NCBI GenBank assembly: GCA_016648135.1
Contig: JADDOH010010209.1
Span: 1-64,000, forward strand
DNA length: 64,000 bases
Origin: Agrypnia vestita
Taxonomy: Eukaryota; Arthropoda; Insecta; Trichoptera; Phryganeidae
Reading direction: 5' to 3'
Of this stretch, positions 56,377 to 64,000 are shown piece after piece; the first letter of the stretch is position 1; every line of letters begins with the position of its first letter. The notes beneath the pieces were generated by a model. It was not told the origin of the DNA. It did no database searches and worked only from the letters and a program-made list of their open reading frames with translations. Position numbers and translations under genes: made by a program.

Positions 56377-56805
56377 AAATACGTAAAACTCGCAGACGTA
56401 TAGATAGGACGAATACAATACGGCTTCAGTAGCAAAATATTCGGTTCAGTACGACTCTTTTACAGGTTTAAGAAACAAATTTAGTTCGTAAAATAGTAGA
56501 GGCATCGAAATGAAGTAGCCACGGATTACCGTTAGAATTTTAAATTGTCTTTTTCATGAGACATGGATTATTTAGTAATGCAAAGCTATTTTGTTTGAAT
56601 GCGCTGCTTGAGTTTCTTGTTTATAGACGTTATCACTGATACAATACGCAGTATCTCCTACTCATACGCTATCCATGTTCAAGTAGCTGTCTCTTAGTAA
56701 ATAAACAAATATAAAGAGATCATATCAAGTCGGCGTGTGCTGAGTTTGGTTGCACACCTCGAAAATAATTTTTTCGACAATCACAACTTAAAAGAAACCA
56801 AGGTG
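56377..56805. other. intergenic DNA, nothing recognised
   Basis: No open frame with recognisable motif and no bounded repeat. Confidence 0.4.
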
Positions 56806-56809
56806 GACA

Positions 56810-57200
56810 ATATTCAATTCAATTCAATTTATTTGATAATATATACATTACAAACAAAATGTTTAAGGCATACATATTAGGAAGTATATATCAAAATAAA
56901 AATATTTAATAAATTAAAAATAGCATAAAATCTGGTCAAAGGTGTAGGAGAATCCCGCTTCGGAAAACCCCTCAGACACATGAATTACCCAAGGCGATTT
57001 TGTTCAGCATAGCTGTGGCTCTTCCAACAGGTATAACCATCGGCAGGTTGGTCCTGTATATTGGAATGTGAAACAATCTATACTGACGATGTCTAATGTA
57101 ATTATCAGGAACATACAAACCAATGCTCCGCATAATTTCAGGATTATCAATCATGCCGCGCAACAATCGATAAAAATGTGTAATCAAATACACATTCCTT
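56810..57200 (-). mobile_element. LINE 3' end with AATTG-type tail
   Basis: Minus strand: YVPDNYIRHRQYRLFHIPIY then RTNLPMVIPVGRATAMLNKI, the usual last residues of Jockey/CR1-like ORF2 proteins. The 3' side ends in a repeated AATTGAATTGAATTG tail (56810-56830 on the plus strand as TTCAATTCAATTC), typical of target-primed insertion. Confidence 0.72.
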
Positions 57201-57639
57201 CTAGTCTCTAGACTATACTACTATAATAAAACTACTTAATAGTACTATTGAATATGACAAACACGAAAGGAAAGGTTATAAAAAAGGTTTATAAAAAATC
57301 ATGGAAATATGAAGGTAAGTTATGACCCAGAAAGTCAAAATAAGTAACATCACTAGAGTGGGTTGATCATATAGTCAGAATGCCCGAAACCAAAAACGAT
57401 AATTGGTTTATAATTAAAAAAAAAAAAAGGATAACATTAAGATACCTAATTAAACAAGGCAATGAGAATCATATTAAAAAAGTAAATACACGAGAACTGA
57501 AGAAATGAGAAAAACACTCAATTGGATGGAAATTAAAAAAATACTTATTTATAACTTTTTGATATTTGTACATAAAAATGCCAAAATATTTTTTGAACAA
57601 AATTATTGTAAATATGTGGTAATACGAGTATAATACCAG

Positions 57640-57815
57640 AAATAGGAAAAGAATAAGATTACCATATAAGAAAAAAGTATATACACAGAATTGTCTAATG
57701 TACAGAGGTGTAAAAATATACGATGAGATGCCAGAAAACATGAAAAATATAAATAAGATGAATGAATTTAAAAAGAAATGCTATAATTATTGTAAAGATA
57801 GTAAAGAATTGTAGA
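57640..57815 (+). mobile_element. LINE ORF2 C-terminal scrap
   Basis: Plus-strand KKKVYTQNCLMYRGVKIYDE then MPENMKNINKMNEFKKKCYN and YCKDSKEL stop: the GVKIYN-LP--IKN------FK-KLK pattern ends many insect non-LTR ORF2 proteins. A short AT-rich tail follows. Confidence 0.68.
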
Positions 57816-58149
57816 GCATAAGATGTATTATTTATTGTAGATTGTACCATAGATTAAATTAGATGTTAATGTAAATATGTAGGTTATTATGGATAGTATG
57901 TTAGTAATAGATTTAAGAATGTAAAGTGTTAAATACTAGTTAATATACAAGTTGTAATATTAACTAACTTAAGAAATATTTTTTTTTTAAAATAACAATC
58001 TGCAGAACATGAGTCTAACCGGGAAGCGGTGATAAGTAGTGAACTGTATGCTGCAGCTGTTGAAGAAAAATAATAGAAAACGAATAACAAAATGGTCACG
58101 GAAATTATCCTTCAAATGCCCAAGATTCGCACCCAGGACTGGATTCTTA

Positions 58150-58865
58150 GCGCTTGTTCAGACACAGCGGGAACCGTTCAGTTTCAGAATCGCGTTTCCA
58201 AACACGCGATTTGTGTCATCTGTCCACACAGCCGCGGTTAATAAGCGATTTGTGCGCGCGGAAATAAACGTCAGTTTGACAGTTCTGGTGCCGTTCTCCA
58301 TCTTTGAATATCAGACATATATTCGCTCATTACTTTGTTAACGACGGCCGTGTTCCATGGCAAGACACATAAATATCATTCTGTCAGTTCATTTTTGGTG
58401 AATAAATACCTACTTCTCTAAAATACTCTTTTTTTCCACCATTTCCAAATATCTCCACCAACTCCTGCCAAGCTTGGTTCTTGGCATATTTGAGTAATCC
58501 TCACACTATTACAGGTCTTTTCTCCCATATTACAGGTCTTTTCTCCACTTCATCAATAAACAATTCAGTGTCAAAGCGATCCATAACCATAGAAAAGAGA
58601 ATATAATCCACGCGTACTCCTGTTGTGACATGGAACCGCGTGGTGCCCGCAATGCGATTGAACGCTCTCGTAAGGCCCTATAGTAATAGGATCGTGCGGG
58701 CGCCGTGCGGGTCTATTTTCTAGCGGTTGGGTTGCGGGCACCGCAGCGGTTGACTAACCGCACGGTTGTGTCTGAACGATCACATACAAACCCAGGTAAA
58801 TGAGACCCGCACGGATCTCATGCGATTCTGAAACGGCACGGTTCCCGCTGTGTCTGAACAAGCGC
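58150..58865 (-). mobile_element. Harbinger-like non-autonomous element with MADF relic, copy C
   Basis: Most complete copy: TIR GCGCTTGTTCAGACACAGCG / CGCTGTGTCTGAACAAGCGC, flanked by TTA at 58147-58149 and 58866-58868. 716 bp. Shares with copy A a small internal duplication (ATTACAGGTCTTTTCTCCC) that breaks the MADF frame. Confidence 0.86.
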
Positions 58866-58868
58866 TTA

Positions 58869-59800
58869 GTCACCCGAGAGCCAACAATCGTGAAGTGATC
58901 TTCCTTGGACATGAAGCACAGCTGTTGATGACAATGCGTACAAAGTGTGCAGTCCACAGTACACAAATCAGTATCAGACTGATGACAATTTGTTTATTTG
59001 GTAATCATTACGTGATTTATGCTTTCGATGCAAACAGGAAATACTTTAAATGTGGCGGTGTTAGCAGACATCTCGATGCGCTGTTACTTAATATTTATTT
59101 CCAGATAACATATTACTATAACTTCCCACCAGGGCCGGACTTTGGTCCAGCCACATATTTTAGTTAATGAGACGTCCGATGGAGCTCTCTTTCGCATTTA
59201 TGCACATTATGGGGCAGTAATATACTTTTATGTTTATACCGATATGTTTTTTTTTTTTTCAATTTATATTTTCACAAATTTATGTGACAGAAGTTGTAAT
59301 TGCGAAAATCGTGGTAAATTTGAAATACCCCTATATCACAAGTGCCACTATGCAGTGAAATGTACAACATAATGTGAAAATACCAAGCTATAAGATAAAA
59401 ATATATTTAACAGAATTGATCTAGAATGGCATATATTTTAAAAGTATTCTTAAAAGAAAAAAATGTAAAATAATTGCATTATATTTTTGGGTCGTTGCTA
59501 CGCATCCATTTTCAGTTTATTAGTGAAAGCCAACGCATTGTAGATTACTGCGCGGTTTGGACGTTAATATCGTCATTCAATTAAACAAAACCTCCATCAA
59601 CTTCACCCAACGTTTTAAAGTATTACTTAACAAGTGACAAATGTCTAAATGACATGTGTTTTTAGTGTGTTTCTCGCGCTCTGTTTGCTCAACAAAAGAA
59701 CGTTGACTAATCAGAGCGCTAAAAACACACTCTCCACAAAGTGACTCATCAATTTACTGTACACACGCAAGTAGCAAATGTTTTTTTTTAAAAACCAAGT
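58869..59800. other. intergenic DNA
   Basis: No supported gene. Frames at 58850-59167 and 59142-59372 lack motifs. A weak inverted pair (GTGTGTTTCTCGCGCTCTG with CAGAGCGCTAAAAACACAC) lies at about 59668-59742. Confidence 0.4.
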
Positions 59801-59808
59801 TTTTATTA

Positions 59809-60035
59809 TACTCCCTTTTTCGTTGAAACGGGTTTCGCGCCTACTCCACGCAACGGGCTCGAAAATTAAACAATATATAAATTATAAAAATTAAATGAAA
59901 ATTTAATAGATCATTTATATCGTCGCCACGAGTCTGCCTGCAAAGTTTCAGCTCGATTGGATCACGGGAAAAGGGTTGAAAATCGATCCAAAGTTTTTTC
60001 GGCAGACAAGCAGGCGCTACAAGTTAAAAAAGGTA
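59809..60035. repeat. ACTCCCTTT-ended MITE-like repeat, copy 3 (inverted interior)
   Basis: Begins TATACTCCCTTTTTCGTTG; interior CAAAGTTTCAGCTCGATTGG is the reverse complement of the block in copies 1 and 2. Right of it, a 40-bp direct repeat (ACATACACATATAAGTACTC) occurs at 60050 and 60162. Confidence 0.6.
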
Positions 60036-60479
60036 GTAATAACATTAACATACACATATAAGTACTCACAATTTGATATTGCGAATGCATTAAAGATTCC
60101 TTTTTGTTATTTTTTTATTTCCCAGAATTCCCAAAAATTATTTCCCAGAAATAACATCAACATACACATATAAGTACTCATACAATTTGATATATAGAGC
60201 ACTAGTTTAGCATGTGAAAAGTGCGGGATCGATACATGCCTACAAAATCATTCAGATACAGGTATATCAAAAAGTTTTTTTCGAAATATTTAAAAATGGA
60301 ATACTCTATTCTCTAATGCAACGCAGTTTTCTATTCGCTCTTTAAATTTGCCAACGAATGGCGATTACCAAAACATCTCGCCAATTCGAAAAGGTGCATC
60401 AACGAAGAACTCAAATTAATTTTCTCTCTTCAATATTCTTCTAACCCGTCTTCTTGGTCTAGGTCAGGACTCTTTGTCA

Positions 60480-60830
60480 TAAACTCAGAACTTCAGCGTC
60501 AAAATTAGAAGTCGAGTTCCGTATTTGACAATTGGACTGGAAAAAATCCAATTTGATTGAACATAAGCGGATAGCTATAAAACAGCTGCCTAAAATATAA
60601 ACAATAATATCTATTTGATGTATGGAATAGTTTGCCTGAAACACATGACGAATTAAAAAAAATAGCTTTTAGTATTCTCACAATCTTTGGCTCTATATAT
60701 ATGCGAATAAACATTCTCTAATAAAAAATATACTTAGAAGCAGAATAATGGATGAAAATTTAGAATTATGTATTCAATTAAAAATAGGAAGCTGTTTGCC
60801 AGATATACATCCGTATTCTGAAAATAACAA
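60480..60830 (+). pseudogene. hAT transposase C-terminal relic
   Basis: Plus strand, two frames: DVWNSLPETHDELKKIAFSI then LTIFGS, and after a frameshift LRSRIMDENLELCIQLKIGS then CLPDIH. The ...LP--HDELKKIA--IL--FGS-Y-CE--FS---...SR-R--DENLE-C--LK pattern is the C-terminal dimerisation region of hAT transposases of the ZBED5/GTF2IRD2 sort. Stops and a frameshift are present and nothing of the catalytic core remains upstream. Confidence 0.75.
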
Positions 60831-61118
60831 TGTCTGGATCTTTAAGATCTTTCTTCTTGTTGTCAGGATGGGAAGATTTGAATACGCGGTAACGCCGAAC
60901 GCGGTCATGACAAGTCTAGCCATGATATTTCATCTGGACGCTGTGTATGAAGAAATTAATACGTTTGTAAGAAACAATCTTTCTTATATCATCTTTTAAT
61001 AGAGTGTATTTGAGCCGTAGAATTACAAAATCCGCTCTGGACATTTTAAATTTTTATTATCGTCTATTAAGTGTTGGGATAAAGATCTTAAAGATCCAGA
61101 CATTGTTATTTTCAGAAT
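60815..61118. repeat. perfect 38-bp inverted repeat
   Basis: 60815-60852 and 61081-61118 are exact inverse copies (ATTCTGAAAATAACAATGTC TGGATCTTTAAGATCTTT) with a 228-bp spacer. The left arm overlaps the end of the hAT relic. Perfect identity in otherwise decayed DNA implies recent origin. Confidence 0.85.
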
Positions 61119-61332
61119 CGGGCCGATAGTAATGTATCAAAAGCGATGCATGGACGCCGTTCAAAGCCATATAAAATCAATATCTACATAAATATGTATA
61201 TTACATACATGCGGCTCTTTGGTACCTTTTTAATCCTGTATCCATGACAATTTGGCTCATCTCACTTGACAAACTGCCGTCCACTGGTCTAGGTCCTCAA
61301 TAGACCCTTAATTCGGCCCTGCTCTAACCTGA

Positions 61333-61455
61333 TATAAATTCGAGGAATCGTCGATTTGAAATAAAATTGTTGTCAACGAGCACTCATTAAGGGTTGACTC
61401 TATTCTTGTTTCACAGAAAATGAAGTCTTTGGATACTAACATCGCCATTTTCATG
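61333..61455 (+). CDS. putative first exon (61420-61455) of a second small secreted-protein gene
   Basis: ATG at 61420: MKSLDTNIAIFM, then donor GTACGTG at 61456, phase 0. A TATAAA lies at 61333-61338. The layout (TATA box, about 85 bp leader, short start of a hydrophobic signal peptide, phase-0 intron) parallels the peptide gene at 45463. No second exon was recognised before 64000; it may lie outside the window. An acceptor-like TTTCACAG just before the ATG leaves a 5' UTR intron possible. Tentative. Confidence 0.4.
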
Positions 61456-62198
61456 GTACGTGTGAAATATTGACTTATTTATTAAAACATTTTTGTAAGC
61501 TTGTGTCATGATTCATGATATCTTTAAGTGTTTAGGTCATAAGTGAAATTCTGCATCTACGACACAAATTCAAAATACTTGGTTAACTGTAAGAAGTGAA
61601 ATAATTTATTTTGAGCTTGATTTCGGTGTGAACTGGTCGTACCTATATTATTAACCAGGGGTGACTTCCCAGTCTAACCCCTATGGAATGAAGAGCTTTT
61701 GATAACAAAGTACTTCGCAGTGCCTTTCAGGATAGTAGGTGTGACGGAAACCCAAATTATTGATTATTATCCATTTTCAGTATAGTTGCTAGATTTTCGA
61801 AAATGTTATATTGATGTAAATACTTTTAGAACTAGAACATACTAAGAAATTGTGACTCTCTTTGCAATTCTATTCTAAATAGGACCCATTCTAAGGCTTC
61901 CCGTGAAATTCATAAAATATATCGACAGTCTTTACGTACATTGTCGAATCCATCTATATTTATACTATCCATCTTTATTTTCGGACAGTGTTAAAAAAAA
62001 TGTCTCGTATAAAAAAGTGTCTCGTATGAAAAAAGAAAATATGAAGGGTTTTTTTTTAAAACATTATCCAAAAATATTATCCGAAAAATTAGGTAGCTTA
62101 AGATTTTTGCAGATTCTACAGTACCTGTACGTAGGGACCGTCGATATGTAAAAATATAATTTACATCTGTTTTCACAATAATTTTCATTTATGTTTTA

Positions 62199-63505
62199 AG
62201 GAGGTATTCTACTCTAGAGGCACGAATTTCGGGCGTTTTTTAGAGCTTTGTAAAAAAGAAACAAATTATATTTTTGGTATACATTTTTTTATGATTCGTT
62301 TATTTATATTTTAAAAATACATCAAATACGAAAAAATAATAAAAAATTAAAAACTCAAAAAGTTATCGGCTAGTAAAGTGGGGGGTCCAAAAAAAGGGAT
62401 GTCCTGGCGGACATGGTTCCAACCCTTGTGGTCATTTGAAACAAAAAATTCTAACGGATTCTTAATAAGTAAAAATGTCGCTATCGCCCCTACCTCGGAA
62501 AAAAAATTTTAAAAAAAATTTAAAAAATGGCGGCCGTTTGAAAAAAAACTACATTTTTTCGCGTTTTTAACAGTTTTTTAATAGTAAAAATAAAAATTTC
62601 GACTTAAATATGGTAGGGGCTATAGAAAGATGTATAGAAAAGGTTCTCACAAAAATTTTAATAAATCGGTTTAGTAGAACTTGAGACATCATGTCCGCGA
62701 GCTTGAAAAATGAAGTTTCTAGAAAAACGCATTTAAAGTTTTGAGTGAAGTTTCAGTACAGTACACTTGCATATTTTTAATCGGTGATTCCTGTATTAAT
62801 GTAAATTAAATTAACATATATTAAAGAATTCAACGATTTTTATATTTTGACGAAAATGTTATATTTTGCTTACATGTAGAACACAGAATTAATAATGAAA
62901 GTGATGTAAAAATATATAACAATTATAAAATTCAATAGCCGTAATTTTTTTCTATTATAACTTCTTCGTCACCCGATCTTTTCAATTTTGCTGCGGATGC
63001 ACTAGTGAAACTTATTTCTTCTTCTACAGTATGTTGATTACCTCTAAATTGTCTTTTCTTCTTTCTATATGCACGCTTAGCACCATTTGAACTTTTTTAT
63101 CCATTTTACAGTATAATATTCTCTCAAAATATTTGTAAAATATTCGCAGAGAACGCACGTCAACGATGTTTAAAGATTGACTCGATACTAACCTGAACTA
63201 AATAGTAGAACGAACAGATTTTAAAAAAATACGTTAATATGACCTTCAGTTAAATATACATTATTTTGGTATAGTATGTAAGAAAGGTTTTATGAGTAAT
63301 CCATCCGCAGGTAATCAGCAACGTCGCCCCCTCTATTGTTCGATTTGTTCGGGTTACTTGCCGCGCCATTGAAATCGTTGTATCTCGATAAATAATTGGA
63401 ATTTTGAAAAATTCCTTTGAGGACATAATACTGAATGTCTAAACTTACGAAATATACAAAAAAAAAAATTATTTTTTTAAATTTCTAGACTGGAATACCC
63501 CCTTA
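62199..63505. mobile_element. 1.3-kb TTAA-flanked TIR element
   Basis: TTAA then GGAGGTATTCTACTCTAGAG on the left; on the right CTAGACTGGAATACCCCC then TTAA. The TIR is about 20 bp with few mismatches. TTAA on both sides fits piggyBac-type targeting, although the termini do not begin with the usual CCC. No transposase frame; the interior is AT-rich with one GGGGGTCC patch near 62380. Confidence 0.65.
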
Positions 63506-64000
63506 AAACTTTTTGAACATCATATTTTATGTTAATTTCTTGATCATGTTACTTTATGTTAAATGGCAAGATCGTTTAAATATATTTATATGGAAAATAT
63601 ACGTTTATATTTTCCAAACCATAAATAATTGCAGAAAGATGGCACAAACTTACATTATTGAAGTTTCAAAATTATGCAAAAATTGTTTTAAAAGAGAATT
63701 TTAAATACTGTGATTTTATATTTCGTACTTCGATAAAAAAAAGAGACATCTCTCTGATATCCAGAATAAAAATACTATTTATATTCGATTAGATATAGAA
63801 AGAAATTACAAACATGACAAAATTTAGGCCTTTGTATATTGGCAGTAACGTGGAATTCATCTCTAATTCAATGCCGGATTTAAGGTATCTATCCAGTCAG
63901 TCAGAAACCAGTCACCTACTACGATAACTTTGACACAAAAATAGTATAGCGAGCACACAAATTTATAAAACTAATCAGGGTTTTAATAATAACCATTAAA
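63506..64000. other. AT-rich DNA, nothing recognised
   Basis: No supported feature; the frame at 63513-63704 has no motif. Confidence 0.4.

Overview
The window is AT-rich eukaryotic nuclear DNA, most likely from an insect. The evidence is spliced genes with GT/AG introns, a neuronal calcium-channel accessory subunit, a nuclear-encoded mitochondrial translation factor, a small secreted cysteine-rich peptide gene of arthropod style, and a dense, nested population of insect-type transposable elements (mariner, hAT, pogo/Tigger-like, Harbinger-like, Penelope-like, several LINE lineages, a tRNA-derived SINE). I cannot fix the insect order from the sequence. Everything was read by eye; no alignment, folding or database search was run.

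Genes. (1) 1910-17071, plus strand: the 3' part of a voltage-gated calcium channel alpha-2/delta subunit gene. Ten consecutive coding exons can be joined with the reading frame intact, including an 18-nt microexon; the 5' exons lie to the left of the window. (2) 30849-26212, minus strand: a complete three-exon mitochondrial peptide chain release factor 1 (mtRF1a type, about 410 aa) with GGQ and PAT motifs. (3) 45463-48418, plus strand: a complete two-exon gene for a 79-aa secreted peptide with eight cysteines, with a TATA box and a poly(A) signal. (4) 61420-61455, plus strand: a possible first exon of a similar small secreted-protein gene, continuing to the right of the window.

Region by region. 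1-17 kb is the calcium-channel gene with large introns holding pogo-like, LINE and Penelope-ribozyme debris. 17-26 kb is intergenic, with an internally deleted mariner and a snap-back repeat. 26-31 kb is the release-factor gene, whose first intron holds LINE relics. 31-45 kb is repeat-rich intergenic DNA: a hAT element inside an inverted repeat, two Harbinger-like copies, a GC-rich island, and a SINE inserted in a hAT MITE arm. 45-48.5 kb is the peptide gene. 48.5-64 kb is again repeat-rich: LINE ends, a Penelope-like 3' end with a hammerhead-like motif, tandem repeats, a nearly complete mariner, a 1.7-kb TIR element, a third Harbinger-like copy, a hAT transposase relic and a TTAA-flanked element.

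The host genes have no evident functional link to one another. The most interesting material is the mobile DNA: hammerhead-ribozyme cores of Penelope-like elements in at least four places, a Harbinger-like non-autonomous family that still carries a fragment of a MADF-domain protein gene, and two sibling mariners with different inactivating lesions.
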